From: Deltaproteobacteria bacterium
GTDB taxonomy: Bacteria; Desulfobacterota; Desulfovibrionia; Desulfovibrionales; Desulfovibrionaceae
Direction: 5' to 3'
DNA length: 5,404 nt
Assembly (NCBI GenBank): GCA_025350085.1
Contig: JANXYI010000110.1
Span: forward strand, 1-5,404
Below, piece by piece: positions 1 through 5,404 of this stretch; the first letter of the stretch is position 1; every line of letters begins with the position of its first letter. The notes beneath the pieces were generated by a model. The model saw nothing but the letters and a program-made list of their open reading frames with translations. It made no database searches and was not told where the DNA came from. Position numbers and translations under genes: made by a program.

Positions 1-719
1 CTGCCGCGGCCCTGGCGGCCAGGGGCTTCAAGGTCGGGCTTATGGACGTGGACATCCACGGCCCCAGCGTGCCGCGCCTGCTCGGGCTCTCCGGCCAGCT
101 GGAGACGGGAAAGGGCAGCATGGTCAAGCCCATGCGCTTTAACGACAACCTGCATGTGGTGTCCATGGAGTCGCTCCTGCTCGACCCGGACCAGGCCGTG
201 CTCTGGCGCGGGCCTATGAAGACCTCGGCCATCCGCCAGTTCATCGCCGACGTTGAGTGGGGCGAGCTGGACTTCCTGGTGGTGGACTCGCCCCCGGGCA
301 CCGGCGACGAGCCCATGACCGTGCTCAAGCTCATCCCCGAGGCCCTGGCCGTGGTCGTGACCACGCCCCAGGAGGTCTCCCTGGCCGACGTGCGCAAGGC
401 CATAAATTTCCTGCAATACGCCCAGGCCAACATCCTGGGGGTTGTGGAGAACATGAGCGGGCTGGCCTGTCCGCACTGCGGTAAGGATATCGACCTGTTC
501 AAGAAGGGCGGGGGCCGCGTGCTGGCCGAGCAGTACGGCCTGGAGTTCCTCGGGGCCATTCCGCTCGACCCGGCCTCGGTGGTGGCCGGGGACCTGGGCA
601 CGCCCGTGGTGCTCCTTGAGGGCGCAAGCCCGGCCAAGGAGGCCCTGCTGGCCCTGGGCGAACGCGTGGCGGCCGCTGCGCAGACCAGCCTGGAGGCCGC
701 GTCAACTGTACACCGCTAG
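1..719 (+). CDS. mrp: Mrp/NBP35 (ApbC) family Fe-S carrier P-loop ATPase, 5' partial
   Basis: The reading frame is open from the left edge (first full codon at base 3) and ends at TAG 717-719, so 238 residues are visible. The family binds an Fe-S cluster between subunits of a dimer and delivers it to apoproteins in the cytoplasm, using ATP. Seen here: GLMDVDIHGPS (bases 36-68), the segment that follows the Walker A helix in this family; a Walker B-like stretch with VVDSPPGTGDEP (about 280-315); and CPHC at 468-479, the CxxC that ligates the bridging cluster. The deviant Walker A (GKGGVGKS type) is expected just upstream of the window. The ATG at 42 is internal, because the preceding codons (AAALAARGFKVGL) already match the family. 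The Ala-rich tail after about base 660 is not conserved. The gene is 34 bases upstream of pgsA. The family call is firm; the precise name (mrp, apbC) is convention. Confidence 0.93.
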   Translation, partial: AAALAARGFKVGLMDVDIHGPSVPRLLGLSGQLETGKGSMVKPMRFNDNLHVVSMESLLLDPDQAVLWRGPMKTSAIRQFIADVEWGELDFLVVDSPPGTGDEPMTVLKLIPEALAVVVTTPQEVSLADVRKAINFLQYAQANILGVVENMSGLACPHCGKDIDLFKKGGGRVLAEQYGLEFLGAIPLDPASVVAGDLGTPVVLLEGASPAKEALLALGERVAAAAQTSLEAASTVHR

Positions 720-734
720 GCGTGCACCGCTAGG
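707..734. repeat. Near-perfect 14-bp tandem duplication over the mrp stop codon
   Basis: Bases 707-720 and 721-734 match at 12 of 14 positions, and the last ten (CACCGCTAGG) are identical. The first copy contains the TAG stop of the mrp-like gene. The second lies in the spacer just before the pgsA ribosome binding site. It looks like a small slippage duplication; no function is apparent. Confidence 0.75.
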
Positions 735-738
735 AATT

Positions 739-744
739 GAGGAG
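739..744 (+). promoter_or_regulatory. Shine-Dalgarno sequence that selects the TTG start of pgsA
   Basis: GAGGAG lies 9 bases before TTG 754. The frame is open far upstream into the mrp gene, with an ATG at 616. This site, plus the protein beginning MNLNLANMLTLARV as PgsA proteins usually do, argues for TTG 754. The ATG at 775 would lack a comparable site and remove conserved residues. Confidence 0.75.
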
Positions 745-753
745 AACTTTGTA

Positions 754-1314
754 TTGAACCTGAATCTGGCCAACATGTTGACCCTGGCGCGCGTGTTCGC
801 GGTGCCGGTCCTCGTGGTCCTGCTCGGCATCGAGCACGAGCACGAAACCATCATCACGGCCTACCTCGCCTCGGGCGTGTTTGTGCTGGCCTCGCTCACG
901 GACATGGCCGACGGGTACATCGCCCGGCGCCAGAACCTCATCACCAACCTGGGCAAGTTCCTGGACCCGCTGGCGGACAAGCTGCTCATCGGCTCGGCGC
1001 TCATCATGCTCGTGGACCTGGGCTGGATTCCGGGCTGGATCGTGGTGGTCATCATCTGCCGCGAGCTGGCCGTCACCGGCATGCGCGGCGTGGCCGCGGA
1101 CAGGGGCGTCATCATTGCCGCAGACTCGCTCGGCAAGCTCAAGACCATCAGCCAGATCGTGGCCCTGGTGCCGCTCATCGCCCACTATCCGCTCTTTGGC
1201 TTCGACCCGCATCCGCCGGGGATGATTCTTCTGTATGTGGCTCTGGCCCTTACTGTTTTTTCCGGCGGGAATTATCTGTACAATTTCTATAAAAATTGGT
1301 TACAAATGGAATGA
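754..1314 (+). CDS. pgsA: CDP-diacylglycerol--glycerol-3-phosphate 3-phosphatidyltransferase
   Basis: This inner-membrane enzyme transfers the phosphatidyl group from CDP-diacylglycerol to glycerol 3-phosphate, giving phosphatidylglycerol phosphate, the committed step to phosphatidylglycerol and cardiolipin. From TTG 754 the protein is 186 residues, the usual PgsA length. The complete CDP-alcohol phosphatidyltransferase signature is present: D50, D53-G54, A57-R58, G67, D71 and D75 with the standard spacing; these aspartates bind the metals and the CDP moiety. Further family landmarks are the N-terminal NLANMLTLARV, RELAVTGMRGVAADRG at about 103-118 and SLGKLKTISQ at about 125-134. Hydrophobic stretches at about 10-25, 33-48, 78-106, 132-145 and 157-172 fit a polytopic protein. 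A short charged EHEHE run (27-31) sits in the first loop. The start is TTG with a strong ribosome binding site. The last 70 bases are markedly AT-rich compared with the rest. Other CDP-alcohol transferases are possible but fit less well. Confidence 0.95.
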   Translation: MNLNLANMLTLARVFAVPVLVVLLGIEHEHETIITAYLASGVFVLASLTDMADGYIARRQNLITNLGKFLDPLADKLLIGSALIMLVDLGWIPGWIVVVIICRELAVTGMRGVAADRGVIIAADSLGKLKTISQIVALVPLIAHYPLFGFDPHPPGMILLYVALALTVFSGGNYLYNFYKNWLQME

Positions 1315-1357
1315 CCGAGCGGCGACGCCGGTTTAGAGCCTATCCTTGGAGAATGAT

Positions 1358-1633
1358 ATGAGAAAGGCGTCCAGCAGCCATCTGGCGCGCATATCCAACT
1401 GTTTGCAGACCATCCTGGAGCTTGAGCCGGAGCTGGAGAAGATCGAGCTCGGCAAGAGCCTCCTGGAGGAGTTTTCCGTGCTCAAGGACTTTTTGCAGAA
1501 GATCGACACCGTGGCCTTAAGCGAGGATGACGTGGAGCGTGTGGAGACCGCAACCTCCAACTTTCTCGAGGAGCTGCGAGGGCCGCTGGCCCAGATCCGC
1601 CCGGGGCGGTTCGGCTCTCTGCGTCTCCAGTAG
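1358..1633 (+). CDS. Small acidic helical protein of unknown function (91 aa)
   Basis: I do not recognise this protein. ATG 1358 is preceded by GGAG at 1348-1351 with a 6-base spacer; an upstream in-frame TTG (1346) overlaps that ribosome binding site and is unlikely to be the start. The product has no signal peptide or membrane segment and is probably cytoplasmic. It looks almost wholly helical: a long amphipathic helix at about 6-49 with many Glu and Leu residues (for example ILELEPELEKIELGKSLLEE), a second acidic helix at about 55-75 (SEDDVERVETATSNFLEEL), then a short basic tail with RPGRFGSLRLQ. It has one Cys (C15). It sits 43 bases after pgsA and 9 bases before the FtsB-like gene, in the same direction, with codon use like its neighbours, so it is very probably a real gene. 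A structural or adaptor role near membrane or division proteins is only a guess from location. Confidence 0.8.
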   Translation: MRKASSSHLARISNCLQTILELEPELEKIELGKSLLEEFSVLKDFLQKIDTVALSEDDVERVETATSNFLEELRGPLAQIRPGRFGSLRLQ

Positions 1634-1642
1634 GGAGCGCTG

Positions 1643-1963
1643 ATGGCCCGGCGCATCCTGCTCGGTTTCTTGATCTTCGTGAACATCGTGCTCTTGTTCC
1701 GGCTCGTCTGGACCGAGCACGGGCTTTTTGCCTACATGAACATGCGCAAGCGTTCGGTGAAGCTGCAGAACCAGCTGCAGGAAGTGGATGTCAAAAGCCT
1801 GGAGCTCAGCAAGGAGATCCGCAGGCTCAAAGGCGACCGCAGCTACCAGGAGACCGTGATCCGCGAACGCATGAACTACGTGAAGGACAGCGAGGTGCTG
1901 TACATCTTCTCCGGAAAGGTCGACTCACCCCAGGGGGCCGAAGGCGATGAGAAGAAAGATTGA
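1643..1963 (+). CDS. ftsB: FtsB/DivIC-like septum formation initiator protein
   Basis: FtsB-type proteins are small bitopic membrane proteins that pair with FtsL and bind FtsQ in the divisome, helping to activate septal peptidoglycan synthesis. ATG 1643 follows GGGAG (1633-1637), which overlaps the previous gene's stop. The product has 106 residues, typical for the family. Seen: MARR start, one hydrophobic span at about 5-23 (ILLGFLIFVNIVLLF), the short GLFAY segment at 27-31, a coiled coil at about 35-66 rich in Leu, Glu and Lys, then RSYQETVIRERMNYVKDSEVLYIF (about 66-89), which resembles the conserved end of FtsB where an (E)RAR-like helix is followed by a short strand. The last 15 residues are hydrophilic and variable. 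Its 3' end overlaps the TPR gene by 17 bases, suggesting coupled translation. The family assignment rests on architecture and the C-terminal motif. FtsL or another coiled-coil membrane protein is a less likely alternative. Confidence 0.85.
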   Translation: MARRILLGFLIFVNIVLLFRLVWTEHGLFAYMNMRKRSVKLQNQLQEVDVKSLELSKEIRRLKGDRSYQETVIRERMNYVKDSEVLYIFSGKVDSPQGAEGDEKKD

Positions 1964-2771
1964 GTGGTACCAGGAAGTGCTGGCGCTGGAGCCTGGCTCG
2001 CGGATCTTCTTTCCGCTGGCCAAGCTGTTCGTGGAGTTCGGACAGCTGGAGGACGCGGCCAAGACCCTGAGCCAGGGACTGGACCGCCACCCGGACACGG
2101 TCGAGGCGCGCCTGCTGCTCATCCAGGTGCTGACCAAGCTGGAGCGCGTTGACGAGGCCCGGGACCAGCTCTCGGCCGTGATCAAGCCGCTGGAGCGCTA
2201 TCCGGCCTTCTGGTCCCTGTGGGCCCAGCAGAAGGCCGAGCACGACCGCGATTTCGCGGTCTTCCTCATGCTCGTGGCCTCGCACTTCACTGGCAAGCCC
2301 GTGAAGTGGACCGACGTGGTCATCGAGGGCCTGAACTCCCTGTCCGAACGGCTCATCGGGCCGCTGCCGAGCGCTGTGCGCAAGCCCAGGCATCATCCGG
2401 TCCCGGTGCCGCCGCTCGACGAGGTGTGCCCTGAGCCGCCCGTGGGTGAATCGGCCTATGACGGCCCGGCCCCGGACGCGGGCAGCTTCCGCACCCGCAC
2501 CATGGCCGAGCTGCTGGCCTCCCAGGGCGACTACACCGCTGCGCTCGGCATCTACCGCGATCTCTGGGGCCGCGCCCTGGACGAGCGGGAAAAGGCCGAC
2601 CTGTCCTCGCGCATCCGCACCCTGGAAGACGGCCTGGCCAAGACCGCGGAGAAAACCGCCGCACCCAGGGCTGAAGCGTTGGAAGATCCCTTTGGCAAAC
2701 ATGCCAAGAACCGCCTTATGAGCACCCTGGAAGCCCTGGCCTCGCGGCTGGAATCACGGGTCCAGGGCTGA
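1947..2771 (+). CDS. Tetratricopeptide repeat protein, function unknown
   Basis: This 274-residue protein has no signal peptide or membrane span and is probably cytoplasmic. ATG 1947 gives MRRKIEWYQEVLALEPGS. GGGGG at 1932-1936 and AAGG at 1941-1944 are the possible ribosome contacts, both imperfectly spaced, so translation may depend on ribosomes finishing the overlapping ftsB-like frame. Two TPR units are recognisable near the N-terminus (about 20-53 with FFPLAKLFVEFGQLEDAAKTL, and 54-87 with LLLIQVLTKLERVDEARDQL). A Pro-rich linker spans about 141-178 (HHPVPVPPLDEV). Another TPR-like helix pair lies at about 184-210 (TMAELLASQGDYTAALGIYR). The C-terminus is helical and charged. TPRs normally mediate protein-protein contacts. 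Overlap with a division gene suggests a partner in the envelope or divisome, but nothing in the sequence proves this. Confidence 0.85.
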   Translation: MRRKIEWYQEVLALEPGSRIFFPLAKLFVEFGQLEDAAKTLSQGLDRHPDTVEARLLLIQVLTKLERVDEARDQLSAVIKPLERYPAFWSLWAQQKAEHDRDFAVFLMLVASHFTGKPVKWTDVVIEGLNSLSERLIGPLPSAVRKPRHHPVPVPPLDEVCPEPPVGESAYDGPAPDAGSFRTRTMAELLASQGDYTAALGIYRDLWGRALDEREKADLSSRIRTLEDGLAKTAEKTAAPRAEALEDPFGKHAKNRLMSTLEALASRLESRVQG

Positions 2772-2781
2772 ACCAGGCACC

Positions 2782-2786
2782 AGAGG
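2782..2786 (+). promoter_or_regulatory. Ribosome binding site for the TTG-started lipoprotein gene
   Basis: AGAGG lies 6 bases before TTG 2793. No in-frame ATG or GTG is available before the hydrophobic signal segment of the protein, and the next in-frame Met is at residue 96, so this site with TTG decides the start. Confidence 0.6.
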
Positions 2787-2792
2787 TTTCAA

Positions 2793-3677
2793 TTGACCGC
2801 ACTGTTCCGTTTCCTGCCCGGCGCACTTCCGGCGACCGGCCGATTCCTTGGCGCCCTGGCCCTTTTGGCCGCACTGTTTGCCCTTCCCGCCTGCGGCGCC
2901 CTGGGCGGTCCGGGCTGGGACGACGGCACAAGCGCCGTGAAAGCCAAATTGCGCGACACCCGCGACCGCATCAATCCCTCGCCCAAGATCGACACGACCA
3001 GATACAGCTGGGACAACCCCAACCAGGAGAAGCTGTCCCTGCTGTTCTCGCCCGTGGACGCCAAGGTCTCGGCCCTCATGCGCTATGTCTCCAGCCAGGA
3101 TTTCCGCCCCAATGCGGCCTGGATCGACTACCTCATGATGCGCTTCCCCTGGGTCGACGGCATCCTGATTGCCGACGCCACGGGCGACATCCTGGAGCGC
3201 CGGCCGCCCGTGCCGCTCAAACGCTTCAGCGCGCCGCTGGTCTTCGAATCCATCTGGCGCGAGACCCTGGTCAAGACCGTGGTGGACTACACCGAGCTTG
3301 GCCCGGAGGTCTATTTCGGCGCGCCGAATTACGAGGCCACCGAGTTCGTGGGCCTGCACGTGGTCTACTTCGACCCGCGCGTGCTGTTCACCTTCTGTCC
3401 GCATCCGGAACAGCTCCTCATCGTCGACCCGCGCGCCCAGAAGCTCTGGATGGCCGGAACCGAGGCCCCGCCGGGAGCCCAGGAGCTCACCACCTTCCCC
3501 TGGGAGAAGATGCTGCTCGAGAAGAGCCAGGGCACGGTCATGTCCGGCGGCAGGCAGTACACCTGGCTGGCCCGCTACATCGGCCTGGACCGCTTCATCT
3601 ACGCCACCGAGAGCGCCAATGCCACCTTTGAGGACAAGGGCATCCAGCTGATGCCGTTCTTCGGCTTCACCAAGTAG
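2793..3677 (+). CDS. Putative lipoprotein with possible Cache/PAS-like sensory fold
   Basis: I do not recognise a named family. The 294-residue product starts at TTG 2793 and has a basic then strongly hydrophobic N-terminus (about 17-31, [15 protein letters not shown]) ending in LPAC at 31-34 followed by Gly. This resembles a signal peptidase II lipobox with C34 as the lipidated residue, although Pro at -2 is not canonical. The mature part is probably periplasmic or outer-membrane attached. Residues 100-195 contain [18 protein letters not shown] (118-135) and [15 protein letters not shown] (185-199). A strand, a Gly turn, a second strand and then a later hydrophobic strand pair resemble the Cache/PDC fold of extracellular ligand sensors. 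[17 protein letters not shown] (208-224) could start a second such unit. There is no fused transmembrane or signalling domain. The gene is 21 bases after the TPR gene and in the same direction, so it may share that transcript. The sensory idea is an inference from strand pattern only. Confidence 0.8.
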   Translation: MTALFRFLPGALPATGRFLGALALLAALFALPACGALGGPGWDDGTSAVKAKLRDTRDRINPSPKIDTTRYSWDNPNQEKLSLLFSPVDAKVSALMRYVSSQDFRPNAAWIDYLMMRFPWVDGILIADATGDILERRPPVPLKRFSAPLVFESIWRETLVKTVVDYTELGPEVYFGAPNYEATEFVGLHVVYFDPRVLFTFCPHPEQLLIVDPRAQKLWMAGTEAPPGAQELTTFPWEKMLLEKSQGTVMSGGRQYTWLARYIGLDRFIYATESANATFEDKGIQLMPFFGFTK

Positions 3678-3692
3678 CCGGGCTTCGCCCGG
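3678..3692 (+). terminator. GC-rich hairpin after the lipoprotein gene, possible weak terminator
   Basis: CCGGGC (3678-3683) pairs perfectly with GCCCGG (3687-3692) around a TTC loop, starting one base after the lipoprotein stop codon. It is followed by TTCATTGG rather than a T run, so it is not a textbook intrinsic terminator. It could attenuate read-through, protect the 3' end of the upstream mRNA, or do nothing. It lies in the largest gap of the window (60 bases), where a boundary between transcripts is most likely. Confidence 0.4.
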
Positions 3693-3725
3693 TTCATTGG
3701 CCGCGCCCCGAACCAGTCGCCCTGC

Positions 3726-3730
3726 GGAGG
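3726..3730 (+). promoter_or_regulatory. Strong ribosome binding site for the GTG start of fbp
   Basis: GGAGG lies 7 bases before GTG 3738, the best Shine-Dalgarno match in the window. It supports GTG 3738 over the internal ATG codons. Confidence 0.75.
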
Positions 3731-3737
3731 AAAGACC

Positions 3738-4757
3738 GTGTCCCAGCAGATCACCGTCACCGAACACCTGCTCCTGCACCAGAAACAGGTGCCCATGGCC
3801 ACGGGCCGCTTTACCCGGCTGTTCAACGAGCTCATCCTCTCGGCCAAGATCATCCACCGCGAGGTGAGCAAGGCCGGGCTGCTCGACGTCCTCGGCTTCA
3901 CCGGCGACGTCAACGTCCAGGGCGAGGAGGTCAAGAAGCTCGACGAGTTCGCCAACCGCGTGCTCATCCACCGCCTGTCGCGCTGCGGCGCGCTCTGCGC
4001 CATGGCCTCGGAGGAGAACGCCGACGTCATCGAGATCCCCGACGGCCTGCCCACGGGCGACTATTTCGTCATCTTCGATCCGCTGGACGGCTCTTCGAAC
4101 ATCGACGCCAACGTGAGCATCGGCACCATCTTCTCCATCTACCGCCGCAAGAGCCCGAGCGATACCCAGCTCATGAGCGAGGACATCCTGCAAAAGGGCG
4201 CGGACCAGGTGGCGGCAGGCTACATCCTCTACGGCTCCTCGTGCATGATGGTCTTCACCACCGGCGACGGGGTCAACGGCTTCACGCTGGACCCCAGCGT
4301 GGGCGAGTTCCTGCTCTCGCACCCGAACATCCGCATCCCGGAGCAGGGCAAGATCTACTCGGTGAACGAGGGCTACTACCACTACTGGGACAAGCCGACG
4401 CTCGAGGTGCTGGCCCACTTCAAGGCCGTGGGCATGACGCGCAAGAAGCCCTACAGCCTGCGCTACATCGGCTCGCTCGTCAGCGACTTCCACCGCAACC
4501 TGGTCTACGGCGGCATCTTCCTGTACCCGTCCGACAACCGCGACCCCAGCAAGCCCGGCGGCAAGCTCCGGCTCATGTGCGAGGCCGCGCCCATGGCCTT
4601 CATCGTGGAGCAGGCCGGGGGCCTGGCCGTCGACGGACAGCGCCGCATCCTGGACATCACGCCGGACAACCTGCACCAGCGCGTACCCCTGTTCGTGGGC
4701 TCGAAAAACGATGTGGAGCAGGTGCTGGCGATCTATTCCAAGGCCAGCGAGGCCTAG
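3738..4757 (+). CDS. fbp: Class I fructose-1,6-bisphosphatase
   Basis: This cytoplasmic Mg-dependent enzyme hydrolyses fructose 1,6-bisphosphate to fructose 6-phosphate, the committed step of gluconeogenesis. The product has 339 residues, a normal length, and lines up end to end with E. coli and mammalian class I enzymes from memory. Seen: ATGRFT (21-26), matching the AMP-site loop; [15 protein letters not shown] (59-73); SEEN with metal ligands E92 and E93; [11 protein letters not shown] (113-123) with metal ligands D114 and D117; NEGY (210-213), RYIGS (242-246) and FLYP (261-264), all substrate-phosphate contacts; then K276 and metal ligand E282. Two departures stand out. C281 occupies the Tyr/Phe site just before the ligand Glu, and residues equivalent to mammalian AMP contacts K112 and R140 appear to be D108 and A155. 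Catalytic residues are intact, so the enzyme should be active. It starts at GTG with a strong ribosome binding site and is 8 bases from tsaD. Confidence 0.97.
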   Translation: MSQQITVTEHLLLHQKQVPMATGRFTRLFNELILSAKIIHREVSKAGLLDVLGFTGDVNVQGEEVKKLDEFANRVLIHRLSRCGALCAMASEENADVIEIPDGLPTGDYFVIFDPLDGSSNIDANVSIGTIFSIYRRKSPSDTQLMSEDILQKGADQVAAGYILYGSSCMMVFTTGDGVNGFTLDPSVGEFLLSHPNIRIPEQGKIYSVNEGYYHYWDKPTLEVLAHFKAVGMTRKKPYSLRYIGSLVSDFHRNLVYGGIFLYPSDNRDPSKPGGKLRLMCEAAPMAFIVEQAGGLAVDGQRRILDITPDNLHQRVPLFVGSKNDVEQVLAIYSKASEA

Positions 4758-4760
4758 GAA
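4756..4760 (+). promoter_or_regulatory. tsaD ribosome binding site embedded in the fbp stop codon
   Basis: AGGAA shares its first two bases with the fbp TAG (4755-4757) and ends 5 bases before ATG 4766. Terminating ribosomes on fbp would cover this site, which points to translational coupling of the two genes. Confidence 0.55.
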
Positions 4761-4765
4761 CCGCA

Positions 4766-5404
4766 ATGCTCGTTCTGGGTGTCGAGACCTCCTGCGACGA
4801 GACCGGGCTGGCCCTGGTCGAGGACGGCGCGCTCAAGGCCGAGGTGCTGGCCTCGCAGACGGACATGCACGCCGTGTTCGGCGGCGTGGTGCCGGAGATC
4901 GCCAGCCGCGAGCACCTGCGCATGCTGCCGCTGCTCCTGCCGCAGTTGCTTGCCCGGGCCGGTGTAGTCATCTCTGACATCGATGCCGTGGCCGTGGCCC
5001 GCGGGCCGGGCCTGCTCGGCAGCCTGCTGGTGGGCCTCTCCTTTGCCAAGGGCCTGTGCCTGGCCACCGGGGCAAGGCTCATCGGCGTGAACCACCTGCA
5101 CGCGCACCTGCTCGTGTCCGGCCTTGTGGCCGAGATCGGCTATCCGGCGCTCGGCCTGCTGGTGTCCGGCGGGCACACGCACCTGTACCGCCTGAACAGC
5201 CCCACGGACTTCGTCCTGCTGGGCCGCACCCTGGACGACGCCGCGGGCGAGGCCTTTGACAAGGTGGCCAAGCTGCTCAACCTGCCGTACCCCGGCGGCC
5301 GCTACCTGGACGAGCTGGCCCAGGGTGTTGCGCCGGACACGCACCTGTTCCCGCGCGCATACATTTCCAACGACAACCTGGACTTCAGCTTCAGCGGGCT
5401 CAAG
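4766..5404 (+). CDS. tsaD: tRNA N6-threonylcarbamoyladenosine synthase subunit TsaD, 3' partial
   Basis: TsaD (Kae1/Gcp family) transfers threonylcarbamoyl from TC-AMP to A37 of tRNAs reading ANN codons, working with TsaB and TsaE in bacteria. The first 213 residues are visible; the family usually has about 340-360, so the last third lies to the right. Seen: [14 protein letters not shown] at the start, the ASKHA-type phosphate loop of the family; [16 protein letters not shown] at 35-50; [14 protein letters not shown] at 78-91; the metal-binding HxxxH as H110 and H114 (NHLHAHLL); VSGGHTHL at 133-140; [19 protein letters not shown] at 153-171; and FSFSGLK at the edge. The start is fixed because the conserved glycine-rich strand begins immediately after the Met. 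It lies 8 bases after fbp, an unrelated metabolic gene, and probably shares its transcript. Confidence 0.97.
   Translation, partial: MLVLGVETSCDETGLALVEDGALKAEVLASQTDMHAVFGGVVPEIASREHLRMLPLLLPQLLARAGVVISDIDAVAVARGPGLLGSLLVGLSFAKGLCLATGARLIGVNHLHAHLLVSGLVAEIGYPALGLLVSGGHTHLYRLNSPTDFVLLGRTLDDAAGEAFDKVAKLLNLPYPGGRYLDELAQGVAPDTHLFPRAYISNDNLDFSFSGLK

Noticed and set aside
1..41. A gene start at ATG 42 for the Mrp-like protein
   Set aside because: The frame is open to the left edge and the residues before Met match the helix that follows the P-loop, so the true start is outside the window.
616..753. Upstream extension of the pgsA frame to ATG 616
   Set aside because: The extra residues are the Arg/Pro-rich out-of-frame reading of mrp. 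PgsA family N-termini and the ribosome binding site point to TTG 754.
730..1212. A 160-codon minus-strand open frame opposite pgsA
   Set aside because: It is His/Asp/Val/Arg-rich nonsense produced by the reverse complement of pgsA; the catalytic motif is on the + strand.
1320..1330. Small inverted repeat CGGC-GAC-GCCG between pgsA and the 91-aa gene as a terminator
   Set aside because: The stem is only 4 bp and is followed by GTTTAGAG rather than a T run, and the spacing to the next gene suggests continued transcription.
1827..2702. A 291-codon minus-strand open frame opposite the TPR gene
   Set aside because: Antisense shadow in GC-rich DNA. The + strand frame has recognisable TPRs and fits the operon layout.
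2754..4766. A 670-codon open frame on the minus strand opposite the lipoprotein gene and fbp
   Set aside because: It is a shadow of GC-rich codon bias. Its composition is low-complexity Val/Ala/Asp/Gly/His-rich, it matches nothing recognisable, and the + strand frames carry clear conserved motifs.

Overview
The window is a dense, GC-rich stretch of bacterial chromosome with eight consecutive protein-coding genes, all on the + strand, and almost no spacer DNA. Codons mostly end in G or C. Non-ATG starts are common: two TTG and one GTG among the seven starts visible. Gene content and order (Mrp/ApbC-type ATPase, pgsA, a small acidic protein, an FtsB-like protein, a TPR protein, a putative lipoprotein, class I fructose-1,6-bisphosphatase, tsaD) fit a sulfate-reducing bacterium of the Desulfovibrio group. 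That assignment is my recognition of the style of the proteins, not a database result.

Layout. 1-719 is the 3' part of an Mrp/NBP35-family Fe-S carrier ATPase; its P-loop lies upstream of the window. 754-1314 is pgsA, the committed enzyme of phosphatidylglycerol synthesis. 1358-1633 encodes an unrecognised 91-residue, mostly helical, acidic protein. 1643-1963 encodes a short FtsB/DivIC-like single-pass membrane protein with a coiled coil. It overlaps by 17 bases a 274-residue TPR protein (1947-2771). 2793-3677 encodes a putative lipoprotein with a possible Cache/PAS-like region. A GC-rich hairpin (3678-3692) sits in the only sizeable gap, and is followed by fbp (3738-4757). tsaD starts 8 bases after fbp and runs off the right edge.

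The genes are co-oriented and closely spaced, so co-transcription of at least mrp through the lipoprotein gene is plausible, with fbp-tsaD as a coupled pair. The roles are mostly housekeeping: Fe-S assembly, membrane lipid synthesis, cell division, gluconeogenesis and tRNA t6A modification. I see no mobile element, CRISPR array, tRNA, rRNA or defence system, and no clear exotic system. The parts worth a second look are the three poorly characterised proteins (91-aa, TPR, lipoprotein) set between well-known genes, and departures from the classical active-site signature and AMP-site residues in the fructose-1,6-bisphosphatase.
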